A stretch of 55,809 nt of DNA, taken from NCBI GenBank assembly GCA_017992455.1, contig JAGOOP010000009.1, positions 1-55,809 on the forward strand. The letters are read 5' to 3'. Both the position numbers and the translations under genes were made by a program. This DNA is from Candidatus Omnitrophota bacterium. Lineage in GTDB: Bacteria; Omnitrophota; Gorgyraeia; Gygaellales; Profunditerraquicolaceae. Shown one piece after another: positions 42,214 to 52,200 of the stretch (positions are counted from its first letter, which is position 1; every line of letters begins with the position of its first letter). Under the pieces are notes generated by a model. The model worked only from the letters and a program-made list of their open reading frames with translations. It made no database searches and had not been told where the DNA came from.

Positions 42214-45200
42214 CTATCCAATTGTGGTCAAAATCTCCTTAAGTTCCGGCGGCGTCGCAACTGCCGCGTCTTCTTCCATCCTTAGCATGTTCGCAATGCA
42301 CGAAAACATCGCATCCATCTGCTGCCGCGCGCCTTTTTCTTTGCAGCTGGCAGCATATTCTTTTATCTTGCCATAGGGCATCGGGCCTTTGCGCATCTGC
42401 TGCTCTATGGACTGCCATTCCTGGTCCAGGGCAGCAATGACTTTCGGATCAACTGCTACAGGCACATTAACGCCCCCTGCAGCGCCTATCGCTTCAACCG
42501 GCTGTGTTGAAATTGGCAATGCGCGCAAATCAATACCGCCCGTGCCGCCGTCTTTATTTCCCGCATCAACGTCCCTGCGGGTTTTGTTGGTTAATTTTGC
42601 GGCAAGACGATCGAATAGGACCGAACCGGATGCCAACCAATTCTTTTCCTCAATCCAGATCCTGTTTCTGTCACGTTTGACAAGCTGCTCGATCAGAGTC
42701 GGATAGAGAGGATCTTGCGACAGGTCCAGATACGCAAACCGTCCGGGAGCGAGCTGATCGACCAGATAGTCTGCAGAAACCCCTGTCTCTGTATAAGGCT
42801 TGGGAACGTGAACAATGTCAAGATGCGTCGGCAAAATATTATCAATGTCGCCGAGACCAATAAGGTCCTTTATCTCCTGCGTGGTAGGGGATCTCTTGTT
42901 TATTCCCGAATAGGTGAGTCCGATCTTGATCACATCGCGCATGAATAATGGAGACGATTTTACGCGTTCGATATTAACGAAGGACTGGAAATATACAAAC
43001 GCCCCTTTTTGGGCGCCGGCAGAAGTTACGAACACCCTCCCCAGCTCGTTACCTTGAGGATCCTTGATCATCAGCGCCCCTTGGCCCAGAGGGAATTCAG
43101 CTGAGCCGATCTGAAGGTTCTCGCTTGTGCCGCCGTCTTTGCGTGTTCTGTCTCCAGAAGCAGCCGTTTTCACGAATATGCGCAGCGTGTCTGGAAAAAG
43201 GAGCACTTTAAAGTCTTCTTCCGCCCATTGGGGTTCGCCTTTCTCAAAATTATATGCGCCCTGGCGCGTGCGGAAACGTTCTTCGAAACCATGCTTTATT
43301 ATGGTATTGGCAAACTGTTCATCTTCGGACTTCAGTATCACCACCGCATCGCCTTCTGCGAGGACATCATCGCAGATGCGTTCATACCCGAACATGGCGT
43401 TTCTGGAATAGTCTTTCAGAATCAGGACTTTCTTCCCGGGAAGCGACGCGAGTTCGCGCAGATAGAAATCCGCTTCATTCTTGACATCGCGCGCTGTTTC
43501 AATCCCCAATATATTCGTCTGTGGCGCCGCGGCGGCATCATGCGAATTAAGCGCCTTCACGATGATCTTCCCGCCGCGCGCAAAATCTTCTGTATTGATA
43601 TTTATATGGTAGGTCTTACGGAAAAGCGCAGGCACGATGTCCGGCCCCATGAACGGATAAATATACGTAAAATCCTCGCCCAGGGCATCTGACATCTTCC
43701 GCATAAACGTCGTATACGCGATGACGGCTTGGTCTTGCGCGGCTTCCAACTGCAAGCTCAAGGCCGATCGAAGAGCCTTGTAATATTCATCAACTGCCGC
43801 CTGCCAATATTGTATCTGCAGTCTCTGTCGATCTTTTTCAAGATCCACTATCCGGCCGTTAAGGATAGCTAATTGATCTATGCGCGAACTGGCTCGTTCG
43901 GGATTAAGGGGCATCTGCATGCGATTGATTCTATTGCGCTCTTCCCGCAGTTTTTTTAATTGCTCTTCGCTCTTTTTCAAAAGATCCGATATGCCGCCGT
44001 CTTTGGCCTGTTCATCCCGCTGGAGCCGTATAAACTCTCTGGCGTTCATTAACAATGCGCCCATATGGGCCGCAGCGGACGGTTCGGCATACGCAACCTT
44101 TTTCTCGTCAGACATGGTCCCGACGGTGTTTTCTGCCGCAGTAAGTCCATAATATGTTTGGACAAAGTCCAGCTCCATCTCCAGGGCTATGGGATTGGCG
44201 TGATGATATGCCGTCGAAAATTCTTTATCTTCCCCGCCGTATTTGATCGCGAGCAGCTCGGCCATTTCGTGCACGACGCTTGCTTGCATGCCAACCATGG
44301 TTGACGGCCGGTAGAATATAAAACCGTCGTGGCCGGCAGCCGCAAAAAGATCCCTCAGGAACCCGCTTGCCCGGCTTTCCCCGCGGATTCCAATCCCCAA
44401 AGAAGGAGCGGCATAAAAAGTGGTGCCTGCGCTTGCAAGCTCGGCAACGATCTCTTGGATCTGCTCAACAGACGTTTCCTGTCCTACATGTTTAAACAAG
44501 GTCTTGAGATGCTCAATGTCTCTCTGATCAGTTATATTGCAGAATCCACAGTTGAATTTTTCTGTCAACATTCTGGCAAACCGCTCCGGGCTGTCATCTC
44601 TGATCACCTCAATGCCTATCTCTGCTATGTTCTTGTGAATTTCAGATCTGAGCCGCGCAACCTGTTCCGCTGTCAATGGCGCTATGACGTCGTCAGATAA
44701 CTCAAAGCGGGGAGCTATCCGCTCCGTTGCTAAATCCAATGCCCTCAGGGCATTATTATAGCCTATGCGCATTTTAACTGCGGTCCGGATCCCATCGTCA
44801 ACCCCGTTCTTGCTCACAAAAAAGATATCAAAAGGCTTCAAAAGCTCAGCGATATCCGGCGCCCGTTCCTTTATGCGCATTGACAGAATAGAGCTCTCTT
44901 CTGTTTTAATTCCTGGGAGCTGAAGGGCCACTGCGCTTTGTGGATACCCCAAGCACAATCCCATCAGCACGCTATTCTCCCTTATGGAGCTCATAAAATC
45001 GCGCCATTGTTGGATATCAACCGGTACATTGATTTCAATGCCAAGCTGTGTGCGCAAAAATTCTCTATTCTGAAGCAGGACCCTGTTCACGCTATCGGGG
45101 CTGAAAATAATCGCGGTCTGTTTTTCATCAAGAAAAACTATCTCTGTCCCCATTTTCTTTAACAGCATGCCCGTCTTTTCATCCAAAAACAGTTCCCGGG

Positions 45201-48200
45201 AATTCTCAAACAAGCTGAGATACGTAGCCGGTTTAGCCCCGCCTATGACTGAGCCGATCTCTCTGCCTCGCAGACCGATAGTCTGTTCCACGTCGACGCC
45301 GAGAAGCTTTTCTAAGAGACGCCGATCTTTGTCGCTTCCTAAAGCATCGGTGATGCGCTGTACCTGCACAGGGTCAAAACTATGCACATCTTCCAACTTC
45401 ACGGCGATCGTGTCTTCCGAATCTCCGCCGTCCAGGGCGCCGAGAGCGGGGTTATCTGTCCGGCTGCCCGCTGTTGAGCCGGGCCTATGTGAGCGCTCGC
45501 TGATAACCTGAGCAATTTGCTGCAGCATCGCATTTATTTTTTCACTTGCATCTCCGTTTTCAGGAATTAAATGCACGTGTTGTTTAATCCTTCCCTCGCC
45601 GCCTGTTTCTTCCCAGTCAATATAGCCTACGTTCACTCCGAAAATATTAATCGGTGAAGCCTGTCCCCTCCCCGCCACTAAATATTTTTCATAATATCTG
45701 AAGAATTCCATGCCGGGCAGGGGCAATCCTAAGTCTTCTTTAACAAAATTCTCCAACTCCACAACAATGCCCTTGGGATAGGCATCTCCATCGATCCCAC
45801 TGCTCTGGACTTCCTTCTCACAGTTCTTCACTATTTTCTTAGACAGCTTACTGGCCAGGTCTTTGCGAATTCGCTCATTATTAAGCTGTCTCATGGCCAA
45901 CACCACATTTTCATTAACCCTTGCGCGAAGCTCTTGGGCCTTTTGCGCATTAAAGTATTCTGCCATGTTCTTATTCATCAAGGCGGAATTATATTCGTTG
46001 TTCCAAATAATTGTGTTGTCCCGGTCTCTTTTGCCGATTGCAACGCCGAAAAGGAACACGTCTTCATTCTGGCTGATAATACAGATGTCCTGTTGCCGCT
46101 TTCCGCTTAAATCTTTCAGCGGCAATTGAAAAAATTGAGAGAATACCCCGATAATCGCGGCATCGACATCATCGCCTTGCGATATTCTAAATTGTAACAG
46201 GTTGATTATATCTTCGGCGCTCAACATGTTATTTTCTATATAGCTTTTGATCTTTTGATAAGCATCGAGGAGATTTTCTTCAATAAGAGATAAATCCTGT
46301 CCGCCGTCTGCCTGCGCAACCGATTGACCGAGCTGATGGCCGGCGGCCGCGCGCGCTTTATAGGGATGCGCCGAATCAACGGTGTATTTATAGATGGGAT
46401 GATAGCTCCGCGCTGTAAGCTTCACGGCCGTGCCGGTATCCATGTATTCTCTGATGCGATTCTTGAATGTCTCTGACCGGTTAGACAGCCCGCCTGCGCC
46501 TGAAGGAGGGATAAGAAACTCTAGATTGTTCTTTTCGGCAAAAGCCGCGATGCGCGGCATGATTTCGTCCACGAGCAGTTCCTGTGCGGGCGCAGCCCAG
46601 GTGCCGACCAGAAATTCCGAAGGATCCAGGCCAAGCAGGACCAGTTTTCTTTCAAAGACGTCAAACAACACAGCCCCGGCAAGCTTGCCATCGGCGAGGA
46701 TATTGACAACAAACATCCCGGGGCGGAGGTTCCCTGACGGATCCGCGACCATATCCGACACATCATCCTGCAGACACGTCCCCGCGTATTTTCCCTGAAA
46801 AACCGTCAGAAGATTCATTTTTTTAAAGACCAGCTTTATGTTTATGCCTTTGGTGCGCGTCTGCTCATTTCTCAAGAAACGCTCTTTGTCGCGCACGATC
46901 CGTCCTAAAACCATCTGCCATCGGGCATGGGCGATGATATGCTGTTTGAACGCGCGATCGAGGCCGAGATCTGCCATGGCATCGTCCAGGAGATTATCCG
47001 CCCCTTCCGCATTGGCGAGGCGGGCCATCAAGGCATTCTCATCCGTCCCGGTAATGGTTTGATCATAATACGCGGATAACGACTGCGGTTCTATTTTTTC
47101 CAGCACCAGCGCCGCCGCCGTGTCCACGAGTTCATTCGAGACCTTTTTTCCCAGAATAGAGTTGAGCGTTTTACGCGCGTTGGCAAAATCTGCCCTGGCC
47201 TTCTGGCGAATCTGTTCATGCCGCTGTTTTGCCTGTCTGTATTTTTCCGCGGCTGGTTTTCTTTCCGCTCCCCGGGCAGCTTCCATCGTTTGCAGCGCCT
47301 GCTGTCTGGCAAAAAACGCATCGGCCTCTTCTTGCCGCGTCTTGACAAGCTCTTCGATCATCAGCGCGATGGATTGCCGGTCGGCCACAACCTGGTCCTG
47401 TCCGAGCAACTCTGGAAGCCCTTCGATGAACTTATCCGCATCCTCCGCGGGGATTGCCCGCAGCTTCGTGACCAGGGCACTTGCCGCATTCAACGCCTTG
47501 ACGGCTTCTGCACGCTTTTCTTCTGCAAGGCCCAGCTCGTTACGTAAAACTTTTCCTATGCTGTCCCGCAAAATAACCTTCAGGTTGTACGGGATGGCAA
47601 AAGACCGGCTTTGCACGTTAATATCGAACGCCTTGATTTCCGGCCCAGCGGGAGAAAACGTCTTAAGGTTGGCATCGATCTCTAAAAGGATCGCCACGGT
47701 CGTCTTGTCAAATGCGGAAATGCCCATTTTTTTTGCTATACTATCTGTTATTGTCCGTGCCGCCTCCGGGCTTTCGTATTCCTTGACCAGCCAATACAGA
47801 TACACAAGGTAATCCTCCGGATGTTCTCCCGGCTTTCCTCCCTGAAATAGCTCGCTCATCTGCGCTTCATAGGACATTTTAAAACGCTGAACCGCCTGCT
47901 CGACCCGCAGGTATAACTCCCTGCCGTCTTCGATCGCGGAAAATTCAGCCTGGCGCAGACAGAGTATATAAAGGTTCAACCAGAAGCCGGACAGCGCAGA
48001 CCAGTCGCGCCACTGTTCAACAGGCCGGCTGTCTGCGGCCTTTGTAATTTTCAACAGCAAATCTTTTGTCCGGTCATTGAGCATGCCTTCGGTTCTCAGG
48101 AAAGCCACGGTATCGAGGATTTTCACGCGCAATTCTCTTGTAAAGCATCGGTTGGCGACCAACCCCATGAAATTCAAGATCATAAACATTTCTGTAATGC

Positions 48201-51200
48201 TTTCGAACTGCATCCGAGCAGCTCTTTTGCAGAGGTCTTCGGGTATTGACGGCAGGAATACGTCTTTGGTCAAAAGCTCCAGTAATTGTTCTTTGACCGT
48301 ATACACATTTTCCCGATCGACCAGCCCCAACGATACCAGATTCGCCAGAAGGCCGTATACCGCCATGGCGTAGTTTGTTTTTTCTTCCCCTTGGAGTGTA
48401 ATGCATCGGTTCGCCGCATCCAATACCACTTCGTCCACCAGCCGCTCCCAGCTTTTCAGCGTCTGATCAAACAAGCTGACCGGTTTTTGGTCCTGCCCGT
48501 TGATAGTCGTTAAAAGGCTCTCGGGAAACAACAGCTGATTTTGATTCAAGACCTTGGCGGCATCCAGAAGCTTTTGCGCAACGTCCCCGAAGTTTGTCTG
48601 GGAAACAAAACCGCTCTCTATATAGGTTTCCAGCAGCCTGAATACATCGCCTTTTCTGAAACCGGCTCCTTCCCGGATCGCGATCAGCTTATCCAGAACT
48701 CCGGCAATATTGTCTGCGGTAATGACCTTTTTCCCGCTCGCCGCAGTGATGACGCTGTGGATCCCAAAGGAAGGATCGATAGTCTCTTCTTGAGCCTCTG
48801 ATGCCTCTGCGCCTTTTGCAGGGCTTTTAATGCCAAAAAGCTTTTCCAGCTTGGCAATGACCGTGGAAAGATTTTCTTTGCCCGCTGATCTTGACTCCGC
48901 CAGGGCTTTGAGCGAGGTTGCAAAGCTGTCCGCATGCCGGCTTTGCGCGATCATATCAAGAAGGGTCGCGACTTCTTCTTGCGCAGTCAGAACCCCTGAT
49001 TCTATCAGGGTTTTCAGCATGGATAATATTTGAATTGAATCCGTTCCGTGCTTTTCAATAAGCTTTACCGTTTCATCGGCAGACAGGATGGCGGATGCGC
49101 CGGGGGTAAGCGCAAAAGCCAGCACACTTTTGAACATCCTGTCCTTATTATGTGTGCCGCCGACTGAAGTCAAAAGCGACAAGAGGTCGAGGTCAAGCAG
49201 CCACGCGGAAAGCGATTCTTCCTGATCGAGCGCGGTATCCACATACACGGTCAACTCGTGGCTAGATAACTCGCTCTGCCGCTCGAGAACTTCTTGTATT
49301 AACTCTTTTATTCGTCCTCGATACTGGGGAATCCATCGCAGAGTATTAAAAAGATTTCTCAGCCCGGGGATCATTCCCAGCGTCGCGGTGTCCGCGCGAT
49401 CATCCAGGATAACCGCATCCGCACTTTCCGTTCCCATGAACCCGAGTAACACGCTGTCCGCGGCTATCCCGGGCATGGAAATTCCGGATAAGTTTACCAG
49501 AACCTGCCCTGGTCCCTGGGATGCCTGCTGCGCCGCGTCAATGCGTTCTGCCAGTTTCCTCAATTCCTGAACATCGATGCCTGCGGGGTCAACTTCGCGA
49601 GCTTCCAGCAGTTTCTTTACATCTTGCGTGATTTCTTCGATCCTTCCGCCATCTTTCTCACTGTGAGATTCGCCGTCTTTTTGCGAGCTTCCGCCCCGAT
49701 GCAACAGGTCCGCTTCCAGCTTCTCTTTGAGCGCCTGGATCTTGGGATTATCGAATGGGTCTTCTGTCCGCGAGCCTAATTCCTCGCTGTATACCATATA
49801 TCTCATCTCATCTCTCATCCCTTGCTCCAGGCCGTAAAAAATCAGATCATCGGACCGCGTGGGGATGTATACTGACGAAAGGACTTTGTCCTGTGCTTCC
49901 GTAGGAGACGGCCCCGGGAAATCGGAACCGATGAAGTGCGAATGGTCTTTGATCGCGCCTTCCTCTTCGGATTTCTTTTGCAATGCTTTTATTTCATCCG
50001 CCAGGTCTTCGCTGTACACTACATATTCCTTGCCGTTAATCTCCGCCCTCAACATTTTCATCAGTTCTTCCGGAATGTAGTTCTGTTTCTCGAGGTCGAA
50101 TATTTCTTTTTGTCTAATGGCCGGCAATTCGTTTTTATACTTGCCCCAGACAATATTCTTGATTCCCCGGCTCTCAAAGAGCGTATCCAATACCGGCTCG
50201 AGCTTCGTATACGAGCCATCCCTTCGGTTTATATACTTACCTCCCGCCTTTTCATCCCATACCATATAGGGGGAATCGAAGGTCAGGGAGGGCAAGGGAT
50301 GATAATCCATGATCCGGATCGTGTCGCCGTCCTTGCGGTATATCCACTCGCCGACCCGTTCTGCATCAGGCATCCCGCGAAGCCAGGCATTTCTTTTTGC
50401 CCGGACGGAAGCGGGCACGATGATCTTAAGAGACCCCCCTCCTGGAGCCGGATACGAGAATTCAATCATTCTCTCTTCGCCCGTATATTTAAAAGTTTTC
50501 AGGAATTCCACAAGATAGCCCATGGGCGACACACCGATGATAAAGCCCGTAAAAGCGGCCTCCTCGCCCACGTGAGGCATAGCCATCCGTTCCTTTAGCC
50601 GCTTATATCCTGCGGCCATGAGGTCTTCGATGAATTTGCCTTTGTCCGCTATCTCGACGCCGACAGCCTGCAATTTCTCATAGATCTCCTCGGAAGAAAT
50701 ATTTTTGTAAAAATATTGAGCGGCGATAAGCACGGGGTCCGAATCATTCTCCTCGAGTTCGTTCATGAACGCATCAGAGCCTTTCCCCGGCGTGCGCGCG
50801 TATGCTTGCGCTCTTGATAAGACCTCCCACGCATCCATATCCGTCTCGTTCTCCGCCTTTTTAATGTCTCCTCCGTCCATTGTTACCGACACCGCGATTC
50901 CCGGCAGAGATGAAAGAAGACCGGCTTGGATTATGGAAACGCCCCCATTGCGAGCCGCCGACGCCACATCAATATTCAACCCGCCGCTGAAGTAGGAACG
51001 GATCGTCTGGCCGTAGGGCGTGTAGATCGTTTCCTGCTGGTTATACTCACCCTGGCTGAACGACTTCTTGTATGCCTGGTAATATTTGTCCTTGGACCAT
51101 TTCTGTGCCGAGGTAAGTCCGGTCAGGTCCTTTGTGTCAATACGGCTGGCGTACTGATTCTCTTTGCCCTGGTATCTCTGTTTGAACCATTGCGCCAGCA

Positions 51201-51981
51201 CCAGCGAATAATACACCTGGCGCAACGCAGCATACCGCTTGGACGCATTCACCTCTCGCGTCAGTCTCGGAATAATCAGCTCCCGCAGGATCTGCGAGGA
51301 GTAGTCGTTGAGCTGTTTTGCCCGTTCATCGTCAAAGCTGTAGAACATCGTATCTTTGAGATAATCCTGCTCAAGCATGACCTTGAGCGTGGCTTTGTAG
51401 ATATACGCCTGGTCCTTTGCCTCACCGATCACAATCTCGCCCGGCACGATCCAGGGCCTGGTAATGGTCGGGATCTCCATATCCTGCATGCCGTACAGCG
51501 ATTCTGCTTTCTGGTACAGTTTATCCCAGTATGCTTTGCCTTCAGGCGTTGTCGGAGCGGTAAACCGCGCCATATCCTTCTTCAACTGCAGATCTGCCTC
51601 AAGCAGGATCTTGCCAAGGTCTGTCTGTTCAACATACGGGTCGATGATGTCGCGGGGAGCATCGGGCCTGAGGTTCACCCAGAACATGCTGTTGGGAAGG
51701 GTTAATCCGATCTTGAAGTATTCCAGAAGCTTCCTGGTGGTCTCTTCGATCTGAGGCTTCTGAAGCGATTTAACATCGCCCTTATCCAGAAGCAGGTTGA
51801 AGTTACTGGTTGCCTGGTCAAAGGAAAGCGAGCGTAGATGTATGGGCCGGAATTTATCTGCTACAGGAGCAATATTCTGCAGATACGCAGGAACTCCCAG
51901 CTGCGGCGCAACCTGCGCAAAGCCCGCTTGCTCAAATAGAAGGCAAAAGCTAATAATAAAAGCTGTTATTTTCCGTGGCAT
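42214..51981 (-). CDS. Giant secreted protein of the DGG-linked family, member 2
   Basis: A 3255-aa exported protein, one uninterrupted frame. Signal peptide 1-22 (MPRKITAFIISFC, FEQAGFA), then the shared N-terminal domain to about 345 (YFSGG). DGG tripeptides at Asp369, 777, 1892, 2184, 2661, 2949 and 3144 divide the rest into modules. Visible features are a helical region to about 1890 with a strongly charged coiled coil near 1570-1640; a compact module with GTCLQDDVSDM and FLIPPSGAGGLSNRS before Asp1892; and a module (2184-2661) with a possible zinc-peptidase-like ASVVHEMAELLAIKYGG (His2571) followed by AYHHANPIALEMEL. The last 110 residues are the shared tail starting GGIDLRALP. No Shine-Dalgarno sequence is evident. 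Function unknown. Confidence 0.8.
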   Translation of the reverse strand: MPRKITAFIISFCLLFEQAGFAQVAPQLGVPAYLQNIAPVADKFRPIHLRSLSFDQATSNFNLLLDKGDVKSLQKPQIEETTRKLLEYFKIGLTLPNSMFWVNLRPDAPRDIIDPYVEQTDLGKILLEADLQLKKDMARFTAPTTPEGKAYWDKLYQKAESLYGMQDMEIPTITRPWIVPGEIVIGEAKDQAYIYKATLKVMLEQDYLKDTMFYSFDDERAKQLNDYSSQILRELIIPRLTREVNASKRYAALRQVYYSLVLAQWFKQRYQGKENQYASRIDTKDLTGLTSAQKWSKDKYYQAYKKSFSQGEYNQQETIYTPYGQTIRSYFSGGLNIDVASAARNGGVSIIQAGLLSSLPGIAVSVTMDGGDIKKAENETDMDAWEVLSRAQAYARTPGKGSDAFMNELEENDSDPVLIAAQYFYKNISSEEIYEKLQAVGVEIADKGKFIEDLMAAGYKRLKERMAMPHVGEEAAFTGFIIGVSPMGYLVEFLKTFKYTGEERMIEFSYPAPGGGSLKIIVPASVRAKRNAWLRGMPDAERVGEWIYRKDGDTIRIMDYHPLPSLTFDSPYMVWDEKAGGKYINRRDGSYTKLEPVLDTLFESRGIKNIVWGKYKNELPAIRQKEIFDLEKQNYIPEELMKMLRAEINGKEYVVYSEDLADEIKALQKKSEEEGAIKDHSHFIGSDFPGPSPTEAQDKVLSSVYIPTRSDDLIFYGLEQGMRDEMRYMVYSEELGSRTEDPFDNPKIQALKEKLEADLLHRGGSSQKDGESHSEKDGGRIEEITQDVKKLLEAREVDPAGIDVQELRKLAERIDAAQQASQGPGQVLVNLSGISMPGIAADSVLLGFMGTESADAVILDDRADTATLGMIPGLRNLFNTLRWIPQYRGRIKELIQEVLERQSELSSHELTVYVDTALDQEESLSAWLLDLDLLSLLTSVGGTHNKDRMFKSVLAFALTPGASAILSADETVKLIEKHGTDSIQILSMLKTLIESGVLTAQEEVATLLDMIAQSRHADSFATSLKALAESRSAGKENLSTVIAKLEKLFGIKSPAKGAEASEAQEETIDPSFGIHSVITAASGKKVITADNIAGVLDKLIAIREGAGFRKGDVFRLLETYIESGFVSQTNFGDVAQKLLDAAKVLNQNQLLFPESLLTTINGQDQKPVSLFDQTLKSWERLVDEVVLDAANRCITLQGEEKTNYAMAVYGLLANLVSLGLVDRENVYTVKEQLLELLTKDVFLPSIPEDLCKRAARMQFESITEMFMILNFMGLVANRCFTRELRVKILDTVAFLRTEGMLNDRTKDLLLKITKAADSRPVEQWRDWSALSGFWLNLYILCLRQAEFSAIEDGRELYLRVEQAVQRFKMSYEAQMSELFQGGKPGEHPEDYLVYLYWLVKEYESPEAARTITDSIAKKMGISAFDKTTVAILLEIDANLKTFSPAGPEIKAFDINVQSRSFAIPYNLKVILRDSIGKVLRNELGLAEEKRAEAVKALNAASALVTKLRAIPAEDADKFIEGLPELLGQDQVVADRQSIALMIEELVKTRQEEADAFFARQQALQTMEAARGAERKPAAEKYRQAKQRHEQIRQKARADFANARKTLNSILGKKVSNELVDTAAALVLEKIEPQSLSAYYDQTITGTDENALMARLANAEGADNLLDDAMADLGLDRAFKQHIIAHARWQMVLGRIVRDKERFLRNEQTRTKGINIKLVFKKMNLLTVFQGKYAGTCLQDDVSDMVADPSGNLRPGMFVVNILADGKLAGAVLFDVFERKLVLLGLDPSEFLVGTWAAPAQELLVDEIMPRIAAFAEKNNLEFLIPPSGAGGLSNRSETFKNRIREYMDTGTAVKLTARSYHPIYKYTVDSAHPYKARAAAGHQLGQSVAQADGGQDLSLIEENLLDAYQKIKSYIENNMLSAEDIINLLQFRISQGDDVDAAIIGVFSQFFQLPLKDLSGKRQQDICIISQNEDVFLFGVAIGKRDRDNTIIWNNEYNSALMNKNMAEYFNAQKAQELRARVNENVVLAMRQLNNERIRKDLASKLSKKIVKNCEKEVQSSGIDGDAYPKGIVVELENFVKEDLGLPLPGMEFFRYYEKYLVAGRGQASPINIFGVNVGYIDWEETGGEGRIKQHVHLIPENGDASEKINAMLQQIAQVISERSHRPGSTAGSRTDNPALGALDGGDSEDTIAVKLEDVHSFDPVQVQRITDALGSDKDRRLLEKLLGVDVEQTIGLRGREIGSVIGGAKPATYLSLFENSRELFLDEKTGMLLKKMGTEIVFLDEKQTAIIFSPDSVNRVLLQNREFLRTQLGIEINVPVDIQQWRDFMSSIRENSVLMGLCLGYPQSAVALQLPGIKTEESSILSMRIKERAPDIAELLKPFDIFFVSKNGVDDGIRTAVKMRIGYNNALRALDLATERIAPRFELSDDVIAPLTAEQVARLRSEIHKNIAEIGIEVIRDDSPERFARMLTEKFNCGFCNITDQRDIEHLKTLFKHVGQETSVEQIQEIVAELASAGTTFYAAPSLGIGIRGESRASGFLRDLFAAAGHDGFIFYRPSTMVGMQASVVHEMAELLAIKYGGEDKEFSTAYHHANPIALEMELDFVQTYYGLTAAENTVGTMSDEKKVAYAEPSAAAHMGALLMNAREFIRLQRDEQAKDGGISDLLKKSEEQLKKLREERNRINRMQMPLNPERASSRIDQLAILNGRIVDLEKDRQRLQIQYWQAAVDEYYKALRSALSLQLEAAQDQAVIAYTTFMRKMSDALGEDFTYIYPFMGPDIVPALFRKTYHININTEDFARGGKIIVKALNSHDAAAAPQTNILGIETARDVKNEADFYLRELASLPGKKVLILKDYSRNAMFGYERICDDVLAEGDAVVILKSEDEQFANTIIKHGFEERFRTRQGAYNFEKGEPQWAEEDFKVLLFPDTLRIFVKTAASGDRTRKDGGTSENLQIGSAEFPLGQGALMIKDPQGNELGRVFVTSAGAQKGAFVYFQSFVNIERVKSSPLFMRDVIKIGLTYSGINKRSPTTQEIKDLIGLGDIDNILPTHLDIVHVPKPYTETGVSADYLVDQLAPGRFAYLDLSQDPLYPTLIEQLVKRDRNRIWIEEKNWLASGSVLFDRLAAKLTNKTRRDVDAGNKDGGTGGIDLRALPISTQPVEAIGAAGGVNVPVAVDPKVIAALDQEWQSIEQQMRKGPMPYGKIKEYAASCKEKGARQQMDAMFSCIANMLRMEEDAAVATPPELKEILTTIG

Positions 51982-52064
51982 AAGATTTTTTAAAGCTTTT
52001 GTTTAGTGGGTAAAAATAGCTCTGCTGTTAGCAGAATAGAAAGTTTGGTTTATCAACCTTACTA

Positions 52065-52094
52065 ATAGTATTACATATATATAAGGGGTTTCAA
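52065..52094 (-). promoter_or_regulatory. Probable promoter of giant-protein gene 2
   Basis: On the minus strand TTGAAA (52089-52094) and TACTAT (52065-52070) are 18 bp apart in an A+T-rich stretch. The transcript would begin at or in AAGGTTGATAAACC (52047-52060), followed by a small hairpin CTGCT/AGCAG (52022-52034), before the ATG at 51981. Confidence 0.5.
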
Positions 52095-52137
52095 GGGTGT
52101 TTGGGCAGCGAGCTGAAACCGTTTTCAGGCAGGAGAA

Positions 52138-52173
52138 TAAAAATGCCTGCGGAACATTTCTGTGCCGCAGGCA
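52138..52173 (-). terminator. Intrinsic terminator after giant-protein gene 3
   Basis: On the minus strand TGCCTGCGG (52165-52173) pairs with CCGCAGGCA (52144-52152) around a 12-nt loop and is followed by TTTTTATT. It lies 28 bp after the stop of gene 3 and makes genes 3 and 2 separate transcription units. Confidence 0.85.
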
Positions 52174-52200
52174 CGCAACCTATTGTATTATAATGGTTTA

